Positions 26,880 through 35,896 of a stretch of 64,000 nucleotides of DNA are shown here, piece by piece. The position numbers were made by a program, and so were the translations under genes. Every line of letters begins with the position of its first letter. Within the stretch, counting starts at the first letter, position 1. The DNA lies in NCBI RefSeq assembly GCF_024753565.1, contig NZ_JANTPT010000001.1, positions 1,383,969 to 1,447,968 on the forward strand, read 5' to 3'. The notes below the pieces were generated by a model that was given only the letters and a program-made list of their open reading frames with translations, searched no databases and was not told the origin of the DNA. This stretch comes from Mechercharimyces sp. CAU 1602. GTDB taxonomy: Bacteria; Bacillota; Bacilli; Thermoactinomycetales; JANTPT01.

Positions 26880-27830
26880 TTATTCATCCCCTAGCTTTTC
26901 TCCAACCTGGACCTCATGACCCCGCACAAACGAAGCAACATCCATCCGTTTTTTGCCCGCAGGTTGAACCTCTGTTAAACGTAAGTGCCCCTTCCCACAA
27001 GCAATCCAGATTCCCTCATGTGCTACTTTTGTAATCGTACCTGGTGCAACATCGTCGCTAGATTCATCTGCCACTTCTGCCCACCATAACTTTAAGGGTT
27101 TGCCTCGCCAGTGAGTAAAGGCGACCGGCCACGGATGTAGTCCTCTTACTTGATTATAGATTGCACGCACGGGTTGCTTCCAATCCACTTGTTCATCTTC
27201 ACGCCGAATGTTAGGTGCATAGGTGACCAGCTCTTCTGCTTGTGGACGAGGAGTTAGTTTGTCCGTCAATAAAGGAGGCAGTGTCTCTACTAACAGCTCC
27301 GCGCCTACTTTGCTCAAACGATCGTGGAGGGTGCCAACGTGATCATCGGCAGCGATAGGAAGTGTTGCTTGCGCTAGCATATCTCCAGCATCCAGTGCTT
27401 TTACCATGTACATGATGGTAATCCCCGTCATTTCCTCACCTTGTATCAGCGCATGATGAATGGGTGCACCTCCGCGATACTTCGGTAAGAGCGACGCATG
27501 AACATTAATACATCCATACGTAGGTGCTTTTAAAAGCGCTTGCGGTAACAACTGACCATAAGCAGCTGTCACCACCAAGTCGGGTGCATACTCCAAAACA
27601 GTTGTCACTGCCTCTTCTTCACGAAGTTTTTCCGGCTGTAATACTGGAATCCCCGCGGCAAGGGCCGCCTCTTTTACCGGAGGGGGGGTTAAGATTCGTT
27701 TGCGCCCTTTCGGACGATCAGGTTGAGTGACGACCGCAACCACATGATAACCATGATCGATTAGCGCACGGAAAGAGGGCACGGCAAAGTCAGGTGTACC
27801 CATAAAAATAATACGTGGCTGTGTACCCAT
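26880..27830 (-). CDS. fmt: Methionyl-tRNA formyltransferase
   Basis: A 316-residue Fmt that formylates initiator Met-tRNA with 10-formyl-tetrahydrofolate. It opens with [11 protein letters not shown]. The catalytic region [18 protein letters not shown], with its Asn and His, is followed by LDAGDML with the catalytic Asp. The C-terminal OB-like domain (from about 205) binds tRNA. It is two bases downstream of def, pairing the enzymes that add and remove the formyl group. Confidence 0.97.
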   Translation of the reverse strand: MGTQPRIIFMGTPDFAVPSFRALIDHGYHVVAVVTQPDRPKGRKRILTPPPVKEAALAAGIPVLQPEKLREEEAVTTVLEYAPDLVVTAAYGQLLPQALLKAPTYGCINVHASLLPKYRGGAPIHHALIQGEEMTGITIMYMVKALDAGDMLAQATLPIAADDHVGTLHDRLSKVGAELLVETLPPLLTDKLTPRPQAEELVTYAPNIRREDEQVDWKQPVRAIYNQVRGLHPWPVAFTHWRGKPLKLWWAEVADESSDDVAPGTITKVAHEGIWIACGKGHLRLTEVQPAGKKRMDVASFVRGHEVQVGEKLGDE

Positions 27831-27832
27831 CC

Positions 27833-28297
27833 CTATCCCTCCTCTGGTTCGAAAACGTTTTCTGCAATATCGATAAAGAGGATTCCGTTTAAGTGGTCTA
27901 CTTCATGTTGAAGCGCACGCGCCAGGTAACCGTCCGCTTCCAACTCGAACGGCTCACCATAGCGGTCTTGTGCTTTTAAGGTTAGTCGCTCAGCTCGGCG
28001 AACATTGCCTAGTAACCTCGGGATACTTAAACACCCTTCTGGTGGGAGGATTTGCTCACCCTCCATATCGTATAGTTCTGGATTTACTGCTTCGATCAGA
28101 CCATCACCAATATCTACGACGATGACCCGCTTTAAAATCGCCACTTGCGGTCCAGCTAAGCCTACGCCTGGAGCATCATACATCGTATCGGCCATATCAT
28201 CTAATAGTTTATGAAGACGATCGTGGAACTTGGTAACATGCTTTGCTTTTTTCTTTAAAATCGGATCAGGGTATTGCACAATACGGCGAATTGCCAT
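27833..28297 (-). CDS. def: Peptide deformylase
   Basis: A 154-residue type I deformylase that removes the formyl group from nascent proteins. All three motifs are intact: [15 protein letters not shown] (metal-ligand Cys) and HEVDHLNG (HExxH). Three ATG codons lie in tandem. I choose the last, 28297, which is eight bases from GGAGG and gives the natural start [12 protein letters not shown]. It sits between priA and fmt. Confidence 0.96.
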   Translation of the reverse strand: MAIRRIVQYPDPILKKKAKHVTKFHDRLHKLLDDMADTMYDAPGVGLAGPQVAILKRVIVVDIGDGLIEAVNPELYDMEGEQILPPEGCLSIPRLLGNVRRAERLTLKAQDRYGEPFELEADGYLARALQHEVDHLNGILFIDIAENVFEPEEG

Positions 28298-28321
28298 CAT
28301 CATCTCCTCCATTTCCACTCT

Positions 28322-30766
28322 TTACTGTTGGTATTCTATACTTACCCGTAACTGTGGGTCCTCCCACTGTGGCCGTAGCGAACGCAATAGCTGGCGCACT
28401 TGTGCTTGTGCCTGCTCCTCCCGCGCGCATTTAATCATGACATTCATGCGATAACGATCTTTGATACGGGGGATTGGAGCAGGAACAGGTCCTAGTACTT
28501 GCGTCTGTTCCGGTAATTTATTGCCAAATGTCTGCACCGTCTGCTGTGCGTGTTTTAATACAACCAGTTGATCTGGATGGCTAAATAAGAGAGTAAATAA
28601 GCCACAAAAAGGCGGGTATCGATGTGTCTTACGTGTTAGGCATTCCTCTCGATAAAATGATTCTACTTCGTACTGAGAAGCTAATTCAATACTATAGTGA
28701 TCCGGCGTATACGTTTGTACAACGACCTCTCCAGGAGCTTCATGTCGTCCCGCGCGTCCACTCACTTGCGTGAGCAATTGATACGTACGCTCTGCCGCCT
28801 GATAATGAGGTAAACGTAACATCGTATCGGCAGCAATCACCCCCACCAGTGTCACCCGTGGGAAGTCAAGTCCTTTCGCAATCATCTGAGTTCCCAATAG
28901 CACATCCGCTTCTCCATTGCCAAAGCGAGTCAACAACCGTTCGTGCGCTCCTTTGCGACTGGTAGTATCCACGTCCATGCGAATCACACGCAAACCGGGA
29001 AAGCGTTTCGCTAGCTCCGCTTCCACACGTTGGGTTCCAGTGCCGAAGTAACGAATGTGTTCACTTGCACAATCAGGACATGAAGAAGGGACGGGTGCTT
29101 CATGCCCACAGTAATGGCAGCGTAAGCTCTGATTTGTATGATGATAGGTAAGTGATATATCACAGTTAGGACACTCCACAACCTTGCCACAGTCACGGCA
29201 CATGACAAACGTAGAGTAACCACGGCGATTGAGGAAAAAAACAGCTTGTTCCCCCCGCTCCACACAACGAGTTAATTTTTCACTCAACGTACGACTAAAC
29301 ATGGAGCGATTCCCCTGCCGTAATTCTTCTCTCATATCTGCAATATGAACGGGGGGAAAGGGTCGACCGTGGACGCGCTCGTGTAGTTGCACCCACTCAT
29401 ATTTCCCTACACGTGCATCAAAATAAGTAGCCACAGCTGGTGTAGCCGTACCTAGCACCACGACCGCCTGATGTTCTGCCGCCCGTGTTAATGCCGCTTC
29501 ACGCGCATGATAGCGCGGATTTTCTTCCTGCTGATATGAACTCTCATGCTCCTCGTCGATTATGACCAAGCCAATCTTCTCAAAAGGAGCAAAAATAGCA
29601 GACCGCGCTCCAATCGCCACTTCTACTTCACCTGCACGAATTTTACGCCACTCATCATACCGCTCCCCATTGGACAATCCACTGTGAAGTACAGCCACTC
29701 GCGCACCAAACCGACTTTTAAAGCGACTCACCATCTGTGGTGTCAGCGAAATCTCGGGTACGAGCACAATCGCTTCCCGCCCTTGTTGCAGACACTGCTC
29801 GATTGCTTGTAAATAAATTTCTGTTTTCCCGCTTCCAGTTACGCCCTGTAACAAAATTGAGTGCGTCCGATACTCTTTAAGTGGCGTAATAATCGCCTCA
29901 AAAGCTGATTGCTGCTCTGCTGTGAGCGCTAGTGGAGTACTAGGCGCAAACGAACGTCCCTCATAGGGATCACGTTTTTCCTCCCGCTCTTCTGTCACTA
30001 ACCACCCTTTATCCACCAAACTTTTAATCGACGACCGATTCAACTCAAGCGTCGTAAGTAATGAGGTTAATGGTATTTCTGCTGGATGTTCATAAAAAAA
30101 CTGCAGTATTTCTCGTTGCCGTGCCGCTTGTACAGGCAATTCTTCTATTGCGGTAGCAAGATTTGTGCGATCCAGCGCTGGCTTTAGCCAGGTTACTTTC
30201 TTCTTTGTAATCCGATCACTCACTTCATCACTTAAGATAAACCAACCTGCTCGCACCCACTGCCGCAACTGCTTTTCTGTAACCCCTCCCTGTTTTAATG
30301 CCTCATCCTGTTTGATCACTTCTTTTTTTAGAAGCAACTGCAATAACGGACGAGCCGCTGCTGGATACGCTTGAGGCTCCTTTAAAGAGACTCCACTAGA
30401 GAGGGGAAGACGAACCACACGTTCATATTTTCCTTTTAAGACAGCTGGCACCATTGCATGGAGTGCCATTATCGTCGGACACAGATACTTTTCTGCCATC
30501 CAATGCGCCAATCGTACCAATTCTGGAGTAAGTGGGGGAGTAACATCCATAACATGTGCGATCGCTTTTAGTTTTTTTACTTCAGAGTGGTGCGAAATTG
30601 AGACAACATACCCCAGTAATTGTCGCCTCCCAAAAGGCACGTGGACTCGAGAGCCTACCTGAACATCCATCTTCAATTCTTCGGGAATGATGTAATCAAA
30701 AGGACGATCTGTCTGATTGGTTGGGACATCAACAATTACAGAAGCGATCCGTTCTTCTTCCCTCAT
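28322..30766 (-). CDS. priA: Primosomal protein N' (replication restart helicase PriA)
   Basis: An 814-residue helicase that reloads the replisome at stalled forks. The N-terminal DNA-binding region is followed by Walker A GVTGSGKTE, a DEEHESS Walker B and the zinc-binding insert with eight cysteines (CRDCGKVVECPNC and CHYCGHEAP...CPDC). Motifs V/VI are present (GTQMIAKGLDFP, QVSGRAGR). Its start overlaps coaBC by four bases (ATGA). Confidence 0.97.
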   Translation of the reverse strand: MREEERIASVIVDVPTNQTDRPFDYIIPEELKMDVQVGSRVHVPFGRRQLLGYVVSISHHSEVKKLKAIAHVMDVTPPLTPELVRLAHWMAEKYLCPTIMALHAMVPAVLKGKYERVVRLPLSSGVSLKEPQAYPAAARPLLQLLLKKEVIKQDEALKQGGVTEKQLRQWVRAGWFILSDEVSDRITKKKVTWLKPALDRTNLATAIEELPVQAARQREILQFFYEHPAEIPLTSLLTTLELNRSSIKSLVDKGWLVTEEREEKRDPYEGRSFAPSTPLALTAEQQSAFEAIITPLKEYRTHSILLQGVTGSGKTEIYLQAIEQCLQQGREAIVLVPEISLTPQMVSRFKSRFGARVAVLHSGLSNGERYDEWRKIRAGEVEVAIGARSAIFAPFEKIGLVIIDEEHESSYQQEENPRYHAREAALTRAAEHQAVVVLGTATPAVATYFDARVGKYEWVQLHERVHGRPFPPVHIADMREELRQGNRSMFSRTLSEKLTRCVERGEQAVFFLNRRGYSTFVMCRDCGKVVECPNCDISLTYHHTNQSLRCHYCGHEAPVPSSCPDCASEHIRYFGTGTQRVEAELAKRFPGLRVIRMDVDTTSRKGAHERLLTRFGNGEADVLLGTQMIAKGLDFPRVTLVGVIAADTMLRLPHYQAAERTYQLLTQVSGRAGRHEAPGEVVVQTYTPDHYSIELASQYEVESFYREECLTRKTHRYPPFCGLFTLLFSHPDQLVVLKHAQQTVQTFGNKLPEQTQVLGPVPAPIPRIKDRYRMNVMIKCAREEQAQAQVRQLLRSLRPQWEDPQLRVSIEYQQ

Positions 30767-31956
30767 AAAAGTCGTTCACCAATCAACTCGATGAGAGAAT
30801 GCGCCAGCCTTTCCTTTTCCATCTTAGGAAAGGCAGCAACCTCACCACCACGATCATATATCGTTACCGTGTTATAATCGGACTCAAAACCCGAATCAGG
30901 TACATTTACAGGATTGGCTACAATTAAGTCCATGTTTTTACGCTCCAGTTTCCCTAGTGCATAGTGGGCGACATCGTCAGTCTCAGCTGCAAACCCAACA
31001 AAAAATGGTTTTTTCTTCTGTTCTCCGATCAGTTGTGCGATATCTTCCGTTCGCTCCATCCGTATGATCAGTTCATCGCTCTTTTTCTTCAATTTATGAT
31101 CATGCACTTCTATGGGTCGATAATCTGCGACTGCCGCCGCTTTAATAACAATATCCACTTGCGGGATTTCGCGTAGAACCGCTTCTTTCATCTCTGCTGC
31201 CGAACCAACATCAATGCGCAAAACCCCGTCAGGCGTGGTCAAAGACGTTGGGCCGCTTACCAACAGCACCTCTGCCCCAGCTTGACGAGCCGCCTGTGCC
31301 AGCGCATACCCCATTTTACCGGAAGAGTAGTTCGTAAAGTAACGAACAGGATCGACCGGTTCACGAGTGGGCCCTGCGGTGATCAACACGCGTTTCCCTT
31401 GAAGAAGTGGACGCTGGAAGAACGATTCTACCCGAGCGAAGATCTCCTCCGGTTCTGCCATGCGCCCTTTTCCCACATAGCCACACGCAAGCTGCCCCTC
31501 CTCTGGTTCCACTAGATGTACACCCATGCTGAGCACTTTCTTTCGATTTTCTTCCACGGCCGGGTGTGTATACATCTTCCCATTCATCGCAGGAGCGAGT
31601 AGTATCGGGGCACGTGTAGCTAATAGGGTAGCAGATAACATATCGTCTGCCATCCCGTTTGCAATTTTGGCCAACAGATGTGCGGTAGCAGGGGCAACGA
31701 CAATTAAATCGGCTTCATCCGCCAGATCAATATGTGCCACCCCATCAGGATTGCGCTCTTCAAATATATCGGTAAATACCTCGTGATGAGATAATGCCTG
31801 AAAAGTGAGTGGAGTCACAAATTGGGTTGCCCCGCGCGACATAATCACACGCACCTCTGCCCCGGCCTGTGCCAGTTTACTTACCAATGAAGCAGACTTA
31901 AAGGCGGCAATTCCTCCTGTAACTCCGACGACAATCTTTTTCCCCTGCATCTTCAT
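30763..31956 (-). CDS. coaBC: Bifunctional phosphopantothenoylcysteine decarboxylase / phosphopantothenate-cysteine ligase
   Basis: A 397-residue fusion enzyme of CoA synthesis. The N-terminal flavoprotein (CoaC, about 1-190) contains the AHIDLA active-site His and APAMNGKMY. The C-terminal CoaB half begins near VLITAGPTREPVDPVR and has the KKKSDEL region. I use the ATG at 31956, five bases after GGAGG. A codon 33 bases upstream lacks a ribosome-binding site. It lies between rpoZ and priA, the normal position. Confidence 0.95.
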   Translation of the reverse strand: MKMQGKKIVVGVTGGIAAFKSASLVSKLAQAGAEVRVIMSRGATQFVTPLTFQALSHHEVFTDIFEERNPDGVAHIDLADEADLIVVAPATAHLLAKIANGMADDMLSATLLATRAPILLAPAMNGKMYTHPAVEENRKKVLSMGVHLVEPEEGQLACGYVGKGRMAEPEEIFARVESFFQRPLLQGKRVLITAGPTREPVDPVRYFTNYSSGKMGYALAQAARQAGAEVLLVSGPTSLTTPDGVLRIDVGSAAEMKEAVLREIPQVDIVIKAAAVADYRPIEVHDHKLKKKSDELIIRMERTEDIAQLIGEQKKKPFFVGFAAETDDVAHYALGKLERKNMDLIVANPVNVPDSGFESDYNTVTIYDRGGEVAAFPKMEKERLAHSLIELIGERLL

Positions 31957-31977
31957 CCCTTCCTCCCTCAATAAGAT

Positions 31978-32009
31978 AAAAAATAACAACCTGGAGGTTG
32001 TTATTTTTT
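31978..32009. terminator. Bidirectional terminator between rpoZ and coaBC
   Basis: A 15-base perfect inverted repeat (31978-31992 with 31995-32009) with A/T runs at both ends works in either direction. It overlaps the rpoZ stop codon and may lower expression of the downstream coaBC-priA-def genes relative to gmk-rpoZ. Confidence 0.8.
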
Positions 32010-32210
32010 ATCAGGATCTGTGTTTCGTACGGGATCAATTGCGCCACTTACTAGCTCTTCTAGCGCTACGCCTACATATTTGTTGGAATATGGCTTCACT
32101 TTCGGGGTGGAGCCTTCCAACAATTTGCGTGCCCGCTTGGAGGCAAGTGAGACAAGGGTATACTTACTATCTGCTTTCGTCATTAGCTCATCAATCGATG
32201 GATATAGCAT
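32001..32210 (-). CDS. rpoZ: DNA-directed RNA polymerase omega subunit
   Basis: A 69-residue omega subunit. The motif [22 protein letters not shown] is cut short here; it continues with the ASKRAR segment that is conserved in all omega proteins. It helps assemble RNA polymerase. It follows gmk on the same strand, 54 bases downstream, as in most Bacillota. Confidence 0.95.
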   Translation of the reverse strand: MLYPSIDELMTKADSKYTLVSLASKRARKLLEGSTPKVKPYSNKYVGVALEELVSGAIDPVRNTDPDKK

Positions 32211-32264
32211 CTTTTCATTCTCCCAACCTGCTGATATTCTTCCTGATTTACGTAGTGGTACCCG

Positions 32265-32858
32265 TTAAATGACCAGTCGATCCACACGACAACTCTCGGC
32301 AGTCATAATCGCTTCAATCGCGTGACAAGCATTTTCCACCCGATCATTTACTACCGCATAATCGTACTGCTGCACTTGATTCATCTCTCCCCGTGCAGCT
32401 TCCAGCCGATGAGTCAATCCTTCCTCATCTTCTGTTCCTCTACCTTGAATGCGTTCCCGCAACGTATCGAGCGAGGGAGGCATTAAAAAGATAAAAACTG
32501 CATCTGGAAATTTTTCTTTCACTTGGAGTGCACCCTGCACCTCTATTTCAAGCAAAACATTTTCCCCTTGTGCCAACCTTTCTTCGACAAAGCGTCGTGG
32601 AGTCCCATAATAGTTCCCCACATATTCAGCCCATTCCAATACGTCGTCATGACGAATCATTTCTTCGAATTGTGCACGGCTTTTAAAAAAGTAGTTTACC
32701 CCTTCCTTCTCCCCAGCACGCGGAACACGTGTTGTTGCGGAAATGGAAAGCGTCAGCTCCGGCATATGTTCACGCAAAGCCGCACACACCGTGCCTTTGC
32801 CTGCTCCAGACGGACCTGACAAAACAAATAGTATCCCTCTTTTTTCCTGATGCAACAA
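32265..32858 (-). CDS. gmk: Guanylate kinase
   Basis: A 197-residue enzyme that phosphorylates GMP to GDP. The P-loop GPSGAGKGT is near the N terminus and the lid region NYYGTP is in the middle. I choose a TTG at 32858, eight bases after GAAAGGG. It gives a normal N terminus just ahead of the P-loop. An ATG 45 bases upstream lacks a ribosome-binding site. Normally remA lies between yicC and gmk, but only about 110 bases remain here and they hold no RemA frame. Confidence 0.94.
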   Translation of the reverse strand: MLHQEKRGILFVLSGPSGAGKGTVCAALREHMPELTLSISATTRVPRAGEKEGVNYFFKSRAQFEEMIRHDDVLEWAEYVGNYYGTPRRFVEERLAQGENVLLEIEVQGALQVKEKFPDAVFIFLMPPSLDTLRERIQGRGTEDEEGLTHRLEAARGEMNQVQQYDYAVVNDRVENACHAIEAIMTAESCRVDRLVI

Positions 32859-32969
32859 AAAACCAACCCTTTCTACCCAACCAGCCTGTATCCTATAACC
32901 CATTCATGTCTCAACTAGAAATAATCGTTTTGTTTGAGTTCTTTCACACACCTTACCATTATAACCTCA

Positions 32970-33854
32970 TTACTCAATGTTTTGCACTTGTTCTCGCATT
33001 TTTTCCAAGATACTCTTCGCTTCTACCACCAATTCCCCCAACTCGGCATCATTTGCTTTAGAGCCGATGGTGTTTACTTCCCGATTCATTTCCTGTACAA
33101 GAAAATCTAAGCGTCGTCCGACTGGGCTCCCGGCATTCATTTGCTTGGCAAACTGATCGACATGACTCCGCAGCCTTGTCAATTCCTCACTTATATCTGC
33201 TCGTTCGACCAATAGGGCAACTTCTGTCACGAGACGACTCCTATCCAGTTCATAGTCGCCAAGTTCCTCAGCTAAACGTTTCTCGATGCGATTACGATAT
33301 TCCTTTTCTACCTTGGGAGTACGCGTTACCATCTTCCCCATGCATTCGCGTAACTGAGCTTGGTATGCCTCTAGTTCCTCCTGCAATACCCTCCCCTCTT
33401 GTATTCGTGACTGCTGCAGTGAAGTTAATGCCGCTCGCACTGCCGCAACCATCGGAGTACGATGCTCCTCAGGATGCGCCAGATTCTCTTTAATTGACCA
33501 TACTCCGGGCAATGCAAGCCATTGCGCTGGAGTTAACCTTTTCTCCCCCTCGGATGGGAGGCGCGAAAGTTGTGTTTGAATCGATCGCACCAAATCCCAG
33601 TCAAATACCGCTTCTTGTGGCGCAGCCGTCCCGCCCTGAAGAGCGATCGTCACATCTAGGTGCCCCCGATTAATGATCTGTTTAATCTCTTTCTTTACAC
33701 CTTCTTCTAATGCGAGCCACCCCTGAGGAAGACGAATCTTCACGTCGAGATAGCGGTGGTTTACTGCGCGAATCTCCACCCTATACTGGTGATCCTCTGT
33801 CGTCGATTCTCCATGTCCATAACCGGTCATACTGCATATGATTCCTGTATCCAT
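32970..33854 (-). CDS. yicC: YicC/YloC-family endoribonuclease
   Basis: A 294-residue YicC-family protein. It opens with the family hallmark SMTGYGHGES and ends with the DUF1732 region (EMNREVNTIGSKANDAELGE cut to its core), which carries acidic catalytic residues. YicC was recently shown to be an RNase acting on small RNAs and mRNA. It heads the yicC-gmk-rpoZ-coaBC run. The start ATG has a weak ribosome-binding site. It is divergent from the flippase gene. Confidence 0.92.
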   Translation of the reverse strand: MDTGIICSMTGYGHGESTTEDHQYRVEIRAVNHRYLDVKIRLPQGWLALEEGVKKEIKQIINRGHLDVTIALQGGTAAPQEAVFDWDLVRSIQTQLSRLPSEGEKRLTPAQWLALPGVWSIKENLAHPEEHRTPMVAAVRAALTSLQQSRIQEGRVLQEELEAYQAQLRECMGKMVTRTPKVEKEYRNRIEKRLAEELGDYELDRSRLVTEVALLVERADISEELTRLRSHVDQFAKQMNAGSPVGRRLDFLVQEMNREVNTIGSKANDAELGELVVEAKSILEKMREQVQNIE

Positions 33855-34012
33855 GGACTTATTTTAAAAGATGAATCCCTATCTTGTCCAATTCTCACTG
33901 TGTAAATAAAATTAGAGCATGCGCCAGCCGAGACAACCTGCTAGAATAGAAGAAGCGCATTTGTAACTATGAGAACAATCGTACCTATTACAATTATAGA
34001 AGGATGTTAAAG

Positions 34013-35671
34013 ATGAATAAAAAAAATACACTGATTAGAGGCACATTAATCCTTAGTGCGGCTACTTTCATCTCCAAAATACTAGGCACACTATTTACCA
34101 TTCCACTGCAGAACATCGCTGGCGACGAAGTAATGGGCATCTATATGGAAGCATTCCCTTACTATTCGATCCTGCTCATGATAGCGATTGCTGGAATTCC
34201 AATTACAGTCTCCAAATTTGTCGCCGAAAGGCTATCTCTCGGAGATAAACAAGGCGCCCAACTCGTGTTGCGCACCGGACTTATTATCCTGTCCTTCACA
34301 GGCTTTATTGGTTTTTGTCTTCTCTACTTGAGTAGTGGCTGGATCTCCAATGTCATGATTGGTAACGCTAACGCAGAACCTTCTATTAAGGCACTCGCAT
34401 TCGCACTTTTAATAGTCCCAATAATGGCTGTTATCCGTGGCTACTTCCAGGGTCACCAACAAATGATCCCTACCGCTCTCTCCCAAGTGATCGAGCAACT
34501 ATTACGCGTCACAACCGCTCTCATCCTTATCTACTGGCTAGTTATCGCTAACTATCCTGACTCATGGGTGGCTGCTGGTGCCACCATGGGAGCATCTGTC
34601 GGTGCACTAGCTGGACTGGTGGTCATGCTCTTCTTCCGCTCCCGTGATCGCGAAGAAAGCTCTAAGCATCCAGCCACAGCGACATCCACCAACGGCAGAG
34701 AATCTTTTTTCTCGTTATCGAAAAAGATCTTACTCTATGCTATTCCCATCTCGCTTGGCACGATGGTAATGCCGCTGATCAATCTTTTAGATACAACAAC
34801 AATCCCACGCCTACTTGAAGAAAGCCTTCATTATACTCAGAGTGAAGCAACAGCATTATTTGGAATCTACAGCCGTGGCACACCTTATGCAAGCCTAATC
34901 GCCACCTTTTCCACTGCGCTAGGGCTTGCCCTCATTCCTGCTATATCAGCGCACACAGCCAAAGCCGAGTGGGCCGCTATTCAACATAAAATTAAACAAG
35001 CCTGGTTTATGACGTTCCTCGTCAGCCTACCCGCATGTGTAGGCTTGATCGTACTAGCTCGTCCAGTCAACATAATGATGTACGCTCACAGTGATCACGA
35101 AGGCGTTTCTGCCCTGGCTGCCTTATCTGCCGGTACATGGGTTATTGCCTTGTTTGGTATTGCCGCTCTCTTTAATTCCCTTACTGTATCTAGTTCGGGT
35201 ATCTTACAAGGAATGGGCTTTAACCGCTTACCTGTACGCCATCTGATGATCGGGGCAGTAGTAAAGGTAATAGGAAATATTATCCTGGTTCCGCTATATG
35301 GTTTAAAAGGGGGCGCCATTTCCCTCGTCATCGCGTATATCGTCGTCTGTGTCCTTAATGTATGGATGGTGACACGCAAAGCCAATATCTCGTTCCCGTT
35401 TGCCATGGCCTTAAAACCTCTTCTCTCTGCACTCTTGATGGGGGTTACCTTGTATCTGATCCTCGGTGGGATAGAATGGCTATTCGCAGTCGAAACCTTC
35501 GCTCGTATTAGTTATATGTGGATTAGTATCAGCTTGACGATTATCGGAATAGGAATCTATCTTATCGCGCTACTCCTATCCGGAGCGATGGGTGAACGCG
35601 AACTATTGATGCTACCTAAAGGCGCAAAGCTAGTAAAGTTGTTTACACGCTTACATTTACTACGTACCTAA
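34013..35671 (+). CDS. SpoVB/MATE-type lipid-linked sugar flippase
   Basis: A 552-residue membrane protein with about 14 predicted segments, beginning LIRGTLILSAATFISKILG, the standard start of the polysaccharide-biosynthesis / SpoVB group of the MOP superfamily. Relatives (SpoVB, YtgP, MurJ-like proteins) flip lipid-linked precursors for peptidoglycan or polysaccharide, and SpoVB acts in spore cortex synthesis. I choose the ATG at 34013, nine bases from AGAAGG; an ATG at 34004 is too close. SpoVB versus vegetative YtgP cannot be settled here. Confidence 0.85.
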   Translation: MNKKNTLIRGTLILSAATFISKILGTLFTIPLQNIAGDEVMGIYMEAFPYYSILLMIAIAGIPITVSKFVAERLSLGDKQGAQLVLRTGLIILSFTGFIGFCLLYLSSGWISNVMIGNANAEPSIKALAFALLIVPIMAVIRGYFQGHQQMIPTALSQVIEQLLRVTTALILIYWLVIANYPDSWVAAGATMGASVGALAGLVVMLFFRSRDREESSKHPATATSTNGRESFFSLSKKILLYAIPISLGTMVMPLINLLDTTTIPRLLEESLHYTQSEATALFGIYSRGTPYASLIATFSTALGLALIPAISAHTAKAEWAAIQHKIKQAWFMTFLVSLPACVGLIVLARPVNIMMYAHSDHEGVSALAALSAGTWVIALFGIAALFNSLTVSSSGILQGMGFNRLPVRHLMIGAVVKVIGNIILVPLYGLKGGAISLVIAYIVVCVLNVWMVTRKANISFPFAMALKPLLSALLMGVTLYLILGGIEWLFAVETFARISYMWISISLTIIGIGIYLIALLLSGAMGERELLMLPKGAKLVKLFTRLHLLRT

Positions 35672-35729
35672 AAGTGATAAAGCTCCTTTTTATGCTAAGA
35701 TAGCTCTTAATGGATAGACTGCAGCAAAA

Positions 35730-35772
35730 CAGCCTGACACTGTATGGACAGTGTCAGGCTGTTGCATTTATT
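35730..35772. terminator. Bidirectional terminator between convergent genes
   Basis: CAGCCTGACACTG (35730-35742) pairs perfectly with CAGTGTCAGGCTG (35749-35761), followed by a T-rich tract on the plus strand and TTTTG on the minus strand. It separates the flippase gene from the SBBP/collagen gene. Confidence 0.8.
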
Positions 35773-35896
35773 TATAATCCCTTAGCACGTTACTTTCATT
35801 TATAGCGATTCTGGAGTTCATGCTACTATGTTTTGAAGACCTCATCATAATAGATACGCCTACCTATTTGCTCAATATTCCTTCCCACTTCACACC

